NCBI GenBank assembly: GCA_003864495.1
Contig: ML133458.1
Span: forward strand, 124,001-188,000
Length of the DNA stretch: 64,000 bases
Source: Nemopilema nomurai
Lineage: Eukaryota; Cnidaria; Scyphozoa; Rhizostomeae; Rhizostomatidae
Direction: 5' to 3'
Shown in pieces: positions 12,781 through 24,549 of this stretch (positions are counted from its first letter, which is position 1; the number at the start of each line of letters is the position of its first letter). The translations under genes and the position numbers were made by a program. The notes under the pieces were generated by a model that had not been told where the DNA came from, searched no databases, and worked only from the letters and a program-made list of their open reading frames with translations.

Positions 12781-12822
12781 AGAGTTGCAATGAGAGAGTT
12801 GCAATGATAGAGTTGCAATGAG
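12781..12822. repeat. 14-bp tandem repeat, three copies
   Basis: Three copies of AGAGTTGCAATGAK, alternating G and T in the last base, so the underlying unit may be 28 bp. Confidence 0.85.
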
Positions 12823-15470
12823 AGAGGCTTTCTTCGATAACAAGGGCAGATACGTGCGTGGATAACTTTGACTTTGGGTGATTCATTGTGGCTGGTTTGG
12901 TCCCGAATTCGAATAATCTTAAGTTTCACGTTATTTCACAACTGTAATAAGAAGATTATTTCTATTTCTGACTTTAAAAATCACCTTCTGACTTGCGGTA
13001 TCGGAAGATTATTGACAAAGAGAAACGAAGTAAGAAATTCTGTTCGCCGTGCGGGTGGTCTTTCCGCTAAAAAGCCCCGTTAAAAGGTCGACCAGGCTCA
13101 ACTTCGCCTCTAAACGTGGCACAAAATATTTGCTCAGCCTTTAGCGATATTTTCAAACCCATTAAGAGCCAAGACCTTGAAGGGGATCGCAAAAGACTGC
13201 ACGACCTTAGCAGTTAACAGAGGTGAAGCCAGCTCTGGGAGGCAGTAGCTGCAGCACAGGAAACACGCCCCCCTCTTCTCCCTAGGATCGATTTTGTAAT
13301 TCATCTAGAGTCAGGGAGGAAATTATGAGGGGAGGGATGGTCTTAGGTATTTTCACTTTCCTTGAACGTTTATGCTTTAGAAACTGCCAATTGAAGCAGG
13401 AATCAGAAAAACCACCTGCCCTTAAGAAACTACCTTCTGACAGAAATTGTTCAAATAAGATAAGAAATCCTAATAAAATGTTTTCTTTCTCCATCAATAT
13501 TTTCCTAATAGGAGCTTGTAATACCTTGTAATTGCATTTTGTAATACCTTGTATCTTGTCAAAAACAAGCCTTAGAGCTGGCGTAATGACCTGTCTACCA
13601 GAGTCAAAAGTAAAGTTTATTTTAAGTGTCACAAAAATATTGACAGCAATTCATGTAAATGTAGATAAGCAATCGCTGCAAACATAGACACTTCACATGG
13701 GTAAAAGGGTGTTTCAAATCATTGAAAGGGATGCTTCTACGAGGGTGCGGTCCAAAAAGTTTCTGGCGCCGCCACTGCTGGGAGGGGGAAGCATTAACGC
13801 GAGTAAGGGTGAAGAGTCGGTCCGAGTTCTTTGAATGAGACAAGTAAAAAGTCAAAGCTACTTGGTTAAGGAAAAAAATTAGATTTTATCCCTTTCAGTA
13901 TGTGTATTAATAATCATTGGATTACACGACTGATTTGAGCACTAGGGCACGGCTTATTCTCTTTTGGTGTATTCCGTATTGTTTTGTCCTCATAGACATA
14001 GAAACTTGATCAATAGGAAGCGTGACAGGGCAAGCGTTCTTCGTAATAATTGCAGCACTAGAAGATATCCCATATCAAAACAATGCTTTTCGTGTTTCCA
14101 TCGATTGTTTTCAAGATGCTCCGATGCTCCTACTGCATAGCCATAAGTGCTCTGTTCCTGTCATTGCCTAAAGAAATTTGATTGATCTTCTTCTCGGAAG
14201 GTGATGAAAGATTAACTCATCTTTTCTCTCTTTCTTCAAGTTTTCTCTCTCTTTCTCAACTTTCTTCAAGTAACGCATCTGGGAGAAGTGTCCCACTTAC
14301 TAACCATCCGATTCAATGATGGCTTCAAAAACTAATCAACATAATGACAAAGGTGCAAAATGTTAGTTGCTATCGTTGGGTCAGAAGATTTCGCTTATTC
14401 TATCATCTTCTCATTTGACAATTTATTCTATTCTATGATTATGTATGTCGGTTTCTGACATCTGTTGGGTCCCTTATTAACTTATTAATCAACAGCTTTC
14501 TTACTTTAATGCTAAAATCATATATAGACAATATTAAAGCTAATAATGTTGATTGTTTGATATATCCATTCTGTTTAAGATTTTGCAGCTTTTCATCTCC
14601 GTGGCCTTCCATTCCTTTATCGTTAGCTTTTTCCATAGCTCTACTATTAATTCGTTCTTGCATCATAACCTGTATGAAACACTGTTTGTATTCAAGCTGG
14701 CTGCACATTTTCCGATAATTAATTGGCAATTGCGACCAAGGACCCTCTACGTAGCCCATAATTATGGCAATTAGCACACCAGCTACCTTTCATGACCTTT
14801 CACACATCCTTTATTAAGAGGTATAGAAATGTGATGCCCAGCTATTAGCCTTCCTTCACTAAAATCCGGTGGACCATTGGATCTATCTAAGGCATTAATC
14901 AATCTAATGTCGCAATCTGATTCCTTTACGCATTATACATTCCGCCTGAACATTCAAAATGGCGCCCCTGCATTATTACGTTCAAATGAATGAATTTACT
15001 CAGTTCAAACTAGACGATTTTCTACTGCACTGTGCAAAATACTCAAACTGCCTCTCTGTGAACACCATTATGCCTCTGGCTTTCTGGAAAGTAATATCAG
15101 TTCGCGTCTCGCTCGGGTCGGTTATTTTCCCGCACTCTCTACGATTCCTCGTAAGAAATCCTGTTGCCTTGACCTTAAAGTGATATTATTTGGATCTCCT
15201 CATATTTGGATATATTTCAGGGGCATTCTTGATACCCAGGGGCTTAGAGTATTGAAAGATGCAGATATCCTGAAAAGAACATATCTAAGTCCTTGGAACT
15301 ATTTGGATTAGTAGCGTTCCAAATTGGTTCTTTTGGCTTATCTTCGGGCGCATTAATCGACCAAGTCTTAAGACCTGACGTCAGCAATCGTACCTTGAGC
15401 GCAAACTTTCCACCTTAGGCATCACTTGTCGATTAGAACCATGATTATCAATAGCTCGATTCCTAGACGG

Positions 15471-15538
15471 ATTACGATTCAAATCTCAGTGCAATCAAGA
15501 CCTTCCTCCAGTATGTGGTCTGCTTCGTCAAGTTTCAG
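15471..15538. repeat. Dispersed repeat, copy 1 of 2
   Basis: About 68 bp beginning ATTACGATTCAAATCTCAGT aligns with the segment at 16598-16665 at roughly five matches in six, in the same orientation and 1.1 kb away. Both copies end in a TCAAGTTTCA motif. It is probably a diverged duplication or a fragment of an interspersed repeat. Confidence 0.75.
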
Positions 15539-16597
15539 AAGAGGAAAATGCCTGCGGTGTCCAATGTATGGAAGTAGAGAAAAACTGGCATTACCTTGAG
15601 ATAAAAAAGTGCCTCGGATGATGACTTTCTCGTTCACTGTATTCTCCTTGAGAATAAAAAAGGATTCGGCGGATTTGTCGCCTCATGTAAGGAATATGAA
15701 TTGTTTTCTCTTTGGATTAAGTAAGGTGTTAGAAGCTTCAGCACAACGTAATAGTATGCTCAAAACTGCTGTTAAAAGCCAGCTGCATAGCTTCTGACCC
15801 AGTATTCCAGACAGCCAAATAACTTTCTTCTTTGAAATCAAACAGCATAATTTTTCTTTGGATATAAAAGACCACACACCCTAAACTCCTGGCTCTTAGC
15901 ATCATGTTGGTATTGAGTAGCCAAGAATACTAGGAACCTGCCTTTCATATAACAATCTTCAACTATCGATGCTCTAATGAATGAGATTATATGTTGAGTT
16001 TCACCAGCACTGTTGCGTGTGGGACCACAATCATCGATTTAATGTGACGTCAAATCTAAAACATTTGAATGCTGCCCAATTGGCAGTATAATCACTTCTC
16101 ATTATAGTTCTGCATGCCATCCTGGCCTATATTGTTCGTACCATTAGCACACCTGCGTACTGATGCTCTTTGGTGCATTCCTTGATCAAAAATAGCTTTT
16201 ATACAACATACTTTTCTGGTGATCAAATTTCACATGTTGAGTAGGTGAGTGAAAAAACTTGAAAACATGGCCCTTATTTGTTAACAGTATGACGAAACAT
16301 AATTTCAGCTTGTGCCTGGATAGCAGCTGGTTGAAAGTGTAATCCTTTCGTTGTATAATGATGCCGTTTTCCTTGTTAGATGCGCCTTTAATACATCCAG
16401 ATTCTTGTTCATACATCTTTATCAATAATATTTCTTGCATTCGATATATTGATATATTTACATTCTTCCTGAAGTCGATTGTAGTCTAACCTGAAGACGA
16501 AAATTTTTAATTTCTTTTTTGTCGGTCAATTGCATTCAAAGACAACAATGCTCAGGATATATTCTAACACCCATAAAGCTGATGCGAATATATACGG

Positions 16598-16665
16598 ATT
16601 ACAACTTAAATCTCAATGCAATCAAGATCTTTCTCCAGTATATTGTCTGCTTCTTCAAGTTTCAA
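16598..16665. repeat. Dispersed repeat, copy 2 of 2
   Basis: Second copy of the 15471-15538 repeat (begins ATTACAACTTAAATCTCAAT). The differences are scattered substitutions without indels, which suggests an old duplication. Confidence 0.75.
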
Positions 16666-19600
16666 GTTAAGCAATTGAGCAATAGAGGTAATGAGGTGCT
16701 TAAATATGATGGTAATAGCACTGGTAAAACGACCGTTTTAATTCTTAGAAAGGCTTTTAATAGGAAATACTGTACCAAAGCGTTTCGCAAAAATGTCTGG
16801 GACTGAATTTCTGAAAGAAGCTAGGTCTTAATCTTGAGCTAGATTGGATTATGCCAAAAGGATTTGGAGGTGTGTTCACAGCAAATGATTAGCAAGAATA
16901 TGATTAGTAACGCCTTTACTTTGCTAATCGGTCTATTCTCTAATTAATCTCATTAACATCGAATCAGTGTAAATTTACTATGCTTTCTTGTTGTCTGTCG
17001 ACGAGATTTAAGAGAAAAAAAGCAAAGCAGGGTATTGAAGTTGTTATGTTGACGAGATGATTGTTTCACGCGTAGCTCGCATCTGGCAAAACGGATGTTC
17101 ACATTTCATTGCTAGACCAGAAGCAAAGTTCAGCTGACATGAACTAAAGTGCTAAATTAGCATTTTAAAATCGCACTTTTTAAAGGACCTGATGAAATAA
17201 CACTTGTTGAGTTAAACTCAACCAGGAAATGAAGAAGCAAGACCTTCGTCTTTCACTTGTGGAAGCGTCATTTCAAATATACTTAACCCTGATCTCCTGT
17301 CAAGATATGCAGAAAAGCCTAACCCTGCGTTCAAACACCTTACAGCTGCAGAAGTGCATTCCAAACACGCACACCAAGGAGCGCTCTAGAATTTTTCCCT
17401 TGACTCAGGCACGACCGCATTTATATCCGAACGAATCCTCCAAATCGAACGATTGATGTTGCGCAAGCGACCTTGAATGATCGTCCCTAATGCACTGGGG
17501 CCTCTAGCCGATTAGCAGTTGACTGATAGGCTTAAGCAGAAATCTCTGAATCGGTCGAGCTTATTGCTTGCAGATAGTTGTTTTGCCACAAAAATCGATT
17601 GACGACAACAGTAACCTTGTCTGTCAATTATCTCCATGGACGATATCGCTACTTCACCACTGGTTTTGGCTAGTAAAGGACTACGCGGGATCGGAGAAAC
17701 GATTTCCTCCTTGAAAAGAGGGATTCGGGGTGCCTGTATACAAGTATAGAGCCCAGTTGCTTAACATGCGAGCAGCTTAGCGGAAATAGACTTATCGTAA
17801 TGCTGACTACATGTTTGATCTTCCGCTTTTACTTGGGTGTACTTTCTCCTCTCTGCACCTCAACAGATTTATATCCCAAATCACTTCCCTGTGCCTATAT
17901 GCTTAGTATAAACATTGACAATTCTTTAGAGAGTCATTTCTACACCAGACAGTTCTGAAATTGGATTGGCAAACTTCTGAAAGCATGATTATCTTTATGC
18001 TAGTTTATAAAGCGGTATGTACGTCGAAGGTTTAAGATTAAGTTGTGTGACTGCTTAATGATTTGGTAGGACCGCGGAAAGTGTCACCTATAGTGCGGTG
18101 AGGTAGATGTAGGAAAAACTACAGTAAAGTAAAACCTATTTTTGTCGGGATCAAATCTGTGTATTGGATAAAACATTACTTGAGACAAGAAAAACAGGAC
18201 ATGTATAACTAAGACCTTATAGCAGCAATATCATATCCTCCTTTAAAAGTTTTTCAATTAAACTTTCTACTGCAAATATTGTATGGACAGAGCCGAGGTC
18301 CAAGGGATGTGATGGCTATCGCTTGCTAAACCACTGAAATGTAAATGAATGAACTGGTTTTGAAGTCGAGGAAAGATTTCCCAGGACAGTGGATCTAAAA
18401 TCTGACCAAATGTATAATCATATTTGATTTAATCTTGGCAACAAAGACGTCATAGGTTGAAATAACATACTGCACGGCGAGAACTAAAGAAATGTTGTTG
18501 ACTCTAAGAAACATTACCAAATTTTGTAATGTGTTATAACGCGCGTTGATTATCCAAGAAGATGGGAAAGACTCGATGAATAATAGGAAAACGATCAGAG
18601 AGTTTAGGACCGACCACAGCGATATCCTCTAATTGCATGACTCAGATGATGACATCTTTTGAAGAAAAGTCATGGCTAAAAGGTGTTTGATTTGGAAGCA
18701 AGCGGTAATGTACTGAGAATGTTGCTATGGGCCAGGCCGCGTAAATAAGATAGAAACTTTGAATAGTTGGTTTAAACTGATTTCTAGCTTGTTTGCTTTG
18801 AGATTACCTGCCCGGCAACAGATATTGCGTGGTAATGGCATCATTGAATGTCGAACATATTTCATAACAGAAGGAAAAGTTTAAGAAGAAGGAACAAACG
18901 CAATGAATGGCTTTCTGAGTTCGTAAAAAGGGGACCAATAAATTCAATCGACTAAACAATGAAACAGTCATTTGCGAAGAGAAGCTAATTTGTGAGTATT
19001 TCGGGAACACGTTGCATCTTGCATTGTCAATTAAACAAAAATGAGAAAGTTACAAACAGAAAATGCAGTAAACGATTGCATAGCAGCATAATCTAATATA
19101 GAAGAGAAATGCAATGTCCATACACTAGTTGCTTGGAAGGCATATGAACAATTTAACATGAAACTCACAGTAGCATCCCAAAGCCAATTGGTTCTCTTTG
19201 CAAAAAGCGTTTACATCTATCCTTACACGGTAATGAGCCTTTGGTGGTAGAAGATCAATATTACAGTCTCGAATCTTCATAGCCGAAATAAGCTGTACAC
19301 TTTTTATGCACGTTTCCATTGCGAACGTTCTGTAATTGTTGTTTGAATCTACTTTGCGGGCTTAACCTTTATTTTCATAATTAAGTTTAACTGATCACGC
19401 TTTTACGCAATTTCTTCTACTCGTTCTCCCATTTTAAAAATGAACGCATCAGGCCATTGCCCAGGCTATGACAATACTACTGTCTTTCCTCTATTCCACC
19501 TGGTGACGCCAAAGCTGGAGGAGAAAGCACTTAAATCAAAATGTTCATTTTCTTGCCCATACTTTCGTTATAACAACCCCTCTGCCTCGCAATAATCTCT

Positions 19601-22370
19601 ATTTTATAACTTATTCTATTCGATTAAACACTAGGTAGGTTCCGTAATTCAGTTTTAAAATTCAAGACGGTTAGCAATGCTACTTTCTATACCCCTATCC
19701 CGGCCAAAACGTAAAAAGCTCAGCTCGCCCTTGGGTAAAAGGGCTAGATAAGGCGGAGAAATCCACCTTAATTGCCCAAATTGGGCAAGAGCGTGTGATT
19801 TGAGGCTTTCAATCAAAACTTTCTGTAAATAATACTGTCTTTCCGTTGCAAAATAGCCATAACGCTGTAAACAGTGACAAATTTCATTCATGATTTCTAC
19901 CAGCGTGAAGAAACTTTCCAAATCACTCGCACTCTGTAATGGCTTACAAAAACTTTAAACGACATAACTAAAGTTCTTCTTGAATTATGGAAAAATGACA
20001 TTTCGTGTTTCCACACTTCCCGCTTACAATAAATTTTGTGAACAAGAGGTTTTTGCCAAAAAGATCCGCAGAGTTTTGTAATCAACACATCTAATTAAAC
20101 AAAGAATGCCCAAAAGTTGAAGTAGAAATAATGCTAACTTACAAAGTCTCTTTCAGCACTTGTATCACTGGTATTGATGAAATGAGCTTGTGGCCAATTA
20201 CTAGAATGATAAACAGTACCAAATTTCATCATCAGTTAGAAATACAGATAAAACACTGAAAACTGTATTTCAACGAGTGTTCCTGTTAGACCTTGCTAAA
20301 AGTGAAAAAAATTTGGACCTGGCCGGAAACTAAGGATTGTGTCAAAAACATTCTCTTCAAAAAAGCCCCAAAGAAGTGATGCTGATTTTTCCTTTGATTT
20401 TGAAGTGAAAAACTTCTGACTACTCAGATTAAACAGAGTAATTATTGAAACTTTACATGATTCATGATAACTATGATCTTCTCTTAGGTAGCAGCTCTAC
20501 TAAATATGTAGGAACAAACATTTATGTGAAAAAATGAAAGTATTTTTTGAAAACTAGATAACAGAAGCAATGAAATGTACAATGCCAGATGTATCTTTAG
20601 AGAACTGTTTTAAATAGATGCAATGGAAGTCTCTGCAAAATGTTTCTTTTGTGATGCAACAAATAAAAATATACATGAAAAGTGCTTAGAACAACTTCAT
20701 GAAAGGTCAGCTATGATGCCTAGAAGTTCTGGCAGAACATATATTGAATTGGGAAAGTAAGCAGGGAAATGAGTGAAATTTATTCAAACCAGTCATAAAA
20801 AAAATATCGAATCAAGCTATATAATGTTTACTACAAAACCAATGTATAAATAGCACACTGAAAGTATCTGATCAAAAACTAAATTGCAACTGTATCAAAT
20901 CCACTAACTAACAAGAAGCTGATATTCGAATATTATTTTGAAGTTATTTTTCAATTTTCGTCTTGTGGTATCAAGCATATTTTTTAAACAAGCCAGTTAT
21001 CAAGCATACTTCTTGCTTATTGTCAATCGTTCCTCCCTAATTACCCACAGCTTGTTATAACGGGAATCTTGTACATCCTGTGGCAATTGATACCATTGTA
21101 TCAGGATGAAATAACTGTTTTGTAAACACACCACAGTTTCGTCGAGCAAAAGTATAATTTGGCATCAGTTTGAGTCAAACTAAAACCCAGCTGGCCCATA
21201 ACCAAATCATGAACCCCCTCCTCAAAAATGCCTCTACCCAACATATTTCTTAGCGGGAAAGAATATATCTGGTCCAAAAGCCTAATGCGAAACTTAAAGA
21301 TCAAACCTTGAGTCGTTGACCTGGATTTTTTCCACAAATCCTGGGATTACTTCAAGCCATGTTCTCTTTCTGACCAATTTCATCGTTTGTCCGTGGCAGT
21401 GAATGCCGGGATATCTCTCCTCCGCAAACTTGTACAGGGAATATTTCTCACACTTCATGCAAAAAAAGATAACACATTTGCTCTGCTCTCCACGGAACAA
21501 TTTACTCGCTTACCATAGAAATTGTCAGCTTTTTATTTAACAAGACAACATGTACTTGAAAGCTTGTAAATTTCCTCAAGTGTTTGCAGCACAGAGCACA
21601 GTTTCACATTTCTATGTCTTTGGCAAATGGAAAGCTTTATACCTTGAATAGTTGCAAGATTATCAAAATTGCACTTAAAATCCAAATGCAAGGCATGGCA
21701 AAATGCAGAATAGGATGAAACAGTTCAGCTATGTTCAGAACTTCAAATCAGAGCTGAACAAATGAATTTCACGAATGATTCCCCGAACGCAGCGAATCTC
21801 AAAGCATCACCACAGGCAAAGGCATCACGATTAAAAAGAAAAAGGCTCGACTTTGAAGCTCTGCAGAAGGCAGGATTCCATAGCAACTATAGCACTGAAA
21901 AGATGCGTTCAATTGACAAATGAACTTCAAAGGTGTCTGTTGTGACCAGATCATAACTCTAAACCTTAAACTTAAGTAGGTCATCATAACAAGTTGAAGA
22001 GTGTTTTGGAGGAGGTTCATTGAGTTCTTCTGAGTAATGCACGGTCTTGATTCTCCGATAAGAGATGTAAAAATAACTTCAACACAACTCCCCAGCAAAG
22101 GAAGAGAACAGGAAAGGTAGAAAGTATAATACTAGAAGAGGACAATTGTAAACATCATTTAAAGGAAAACCAAGTACTTTCCACAACATCGAATGAATAT
22201 TTCAAATTTCATAGCGGAAACGTAAATGTTTGCCTCTTACGATCGCCTCCGTTTTCGTAATATTTCCACAGGCATCAACCACGAATTCGCAAGTAATACT
22301 GAAACTATTAAAAAGTTCTTCTTGAAAAATTATGGCTACTCATCCATGCTCGCCAACGACATATGCATGA

Positions 22371-22437
22371 TTTGTTCAATTGACCTTTCATCAATTAAAG
22401 AATTGAATAGATTGAAGTTCGAAAAATGACAGGGCCG
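22371..22437. repeat. Decayed copy of the array leader segment
   Basis: The segment around TTGTTCAATTGACC and onward to GATTGAAGTTCGAAAA resembles the leader monomer found at 22970, 24550 and 27417 (TTGCTCAATTGATC to ATAAAGTTTGAAAC). It sits about 600 bp before the first good leader. That equals the length of the terminal interval separating intact blocks, so it may be the remains of an older block. Confidence 0.45.
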
Positions 22438-22969
22438 AACGTCATTTACATCTCATCTGTTTCAAAAGAAACACAGAATCGAATAATCATGTGAAACATC
22501 TTCAAAAAAAGAAAAGAAAAGAGAGTGATCAGCGTAGCACAACACTGCAATAAAACTCCTTCTTACTACCATTAGACTCTAGCACAACAGAAAATTTACG
22601 AGAAAAAGGACCTCTAAATAGCTTCTGCTTCAATTCCACCAGGTACTCCTATCATACTACGTAGCTTTCTCTTCCCTTGTAGAAACGCCGACAAAAAAGC
22701 CGAGGTATACTTTAGATTTAAAGGTTAAAGGAAGACAAGAAGTATTTCTTTTTCTTTATAAAAAACAATCCAGGGGCAATCAAAGAATTATGCTACTACA
22801 ATGAAATTGTTCTTTACTCTTTGCCATACATTACCAAACCAATTTGAACGTTACCAATAAGTTACCGACTTATATAAAGCAGATAGATAGAGGAGCTATT
22901 AAGAAAACACTCTCTAAATACAAGCAGATTCTCTTCATCCGCACTAATCACTTCATTGTTTTTCCATAG

Positions 22970-24549
22970 GTACTAATTGCTCAATTGATCTTACGTCAGA
23001 TTAGAGCATCAATTAGATATAAAGTTTGAAACAAAGCACTGAAAGCTTCATTTGTGACCAGACTACTCCGACAGCAACATACCAGTCAGAAGTAATGCTC
23101 AACATTTCTGAATAGAAATTGACGGGAGAATTGTCAAGGTAGTATGCCTTTGAAATGAAATTATTTCTTTCATCATATTCTAATCTTGGCACCGCCTTAA
23201 ACTTTAAAAAGAAAATAAAAGGGCCTTTAATAAGCTCTTTTCGCACACAAGATGATACTTTTTATTGATACTAACTATTATTTTCATTTTCTCATAGACA
23301 TTAATATTTTGCTGAACATGATATAAACCAAAATGATACAATACATGCAAACTTAAAAAGGAGAAAAAGTGCATTTCGCTTGAAGTCATTTTTCTTAAAA
23401 CAAAATTATTAACAAAAACTATATATTCAAGGTGGAAAACACGCAGCCAACTATGCAGGTAATATGCCTTTACAATACACTTATTGCTTCAATCGCTATC
23501 AATCTTGACACCATCTCAAACTTTTCGGAGAAATAAATGCCTTGAAAAAACTCTTTAAAATAAAGGATGATGCTGTCTATCAAAACTAACCATTTATTTT
23601 CTTTTTTCTTAGACACTGGTGTGTTGACGAAAATAACAGATATTTAGAAGATACTTTCGATTCAAAGTTAAAAAGGAGAACGTTTTAATTTAATTTTTAA
23701 GTCATCTTCATGAAAACAAACACATTATCAAACAGTAATGTCCTATTCACTCAAGATGAAAAGCATTAAACGATATATCAAGGTAATATACCTTTCCGAT
23801 GCAATTGTTGCTTCCATAGCAATCAATCTTGATACAATGTCAAATTTTTCAGAGAAAAAAAGTGCCTTGAAAAAACTCTTCTTTAAACAGGCCGATACTA
23901 TTCATTTATAGTAACCATTCTTTTTCTTTTTTCATAGACATTGGTCATTTGATGAACATGACAGAAATCGAAAAGACATATTCCATCCAAATATTAATGA
24001 AGATTTATGGCATTTTACTTTAAATCATTATCTTTTAGCAGAATGATAAGAGTAAAAAGTGATCTCCAATATGTTCAAGAATCAAAGCACCAAGTGAACT
24101 AGAAAGGTAGTATCATATCGCATTCCAATACTTCATTCTATCATATCCTATCCTTAAAGGAATCAACAAAAGTAAAATGCATTGTACGAAAAGAAGTTCG
24201 TTAGCCACCTGAAGCAAAAGAGGCTTGTTTCCACAACTCACCATTTTGAATAAAAGCATAGAGGTGATCAGAGAGGTCGTATCAAGTACCTTAGCTAATT
24301 CTCAAAAATATATACACTACCCCACTCATTCTTTAGAACTGACCTTAGCCCATCGGCTGCGTACACAAGGACATGGGACAGGCATCTGGACGAGGTCTAG
24401 AGACGTGCACGGGCAGTGTGTTTACAGTAACTATTGACTACTACAGTCTTCAATAAAACAGAAATAAAAAATAGGCTCCAAAATAAATACTTTCTATGTG
24501 GAAGCAGTTTCTTTTCATTCAAACAAACCATTTTATTGCTCTTCCATAG
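22970..24549 (+). repeat. Array block 1, four monomers
   Basis: Leader monomer (CCATAG then GTACTAATTGCTC) followed by three ACATTG-type monomers and a terminal interval of about 610 bp. It is the shortest block and looks like a version of block 2 that lacks four internal monomers. The strand given is that of the splice-like signals. Confidence 0.8.
24341..24420. repeat. Conserved terminal element of block 1
   Basis: An 80-bp segment beginning GACCTTAGCCCATCGGCTGC and containing GACGAGGTCTAGAGACGTGC. It recurs once per block, is less AT-rich than the rest of the array, and is the most GC-rich part of each block. Confidence 0.8.

Larger units (their letters stand above)
8589..22900. other. 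14-kb intergenic stretch without a supported gene
   Basis: Short open frames occur on both strands but none shows a recognisable domain, and I could not chain any of them through splice sites. The stretch contains small tandem duplications (11981-12028, 12781-12822), a pyrimidine-rich stretch around 14223-14275, a diverged pair of 70-bp repeats (15471 and 16598) and one unusually long unexplained open frame (12104-12664). A decayed relative of the array leader lies near its right end at 22371-22437. Confidence 0.6.
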
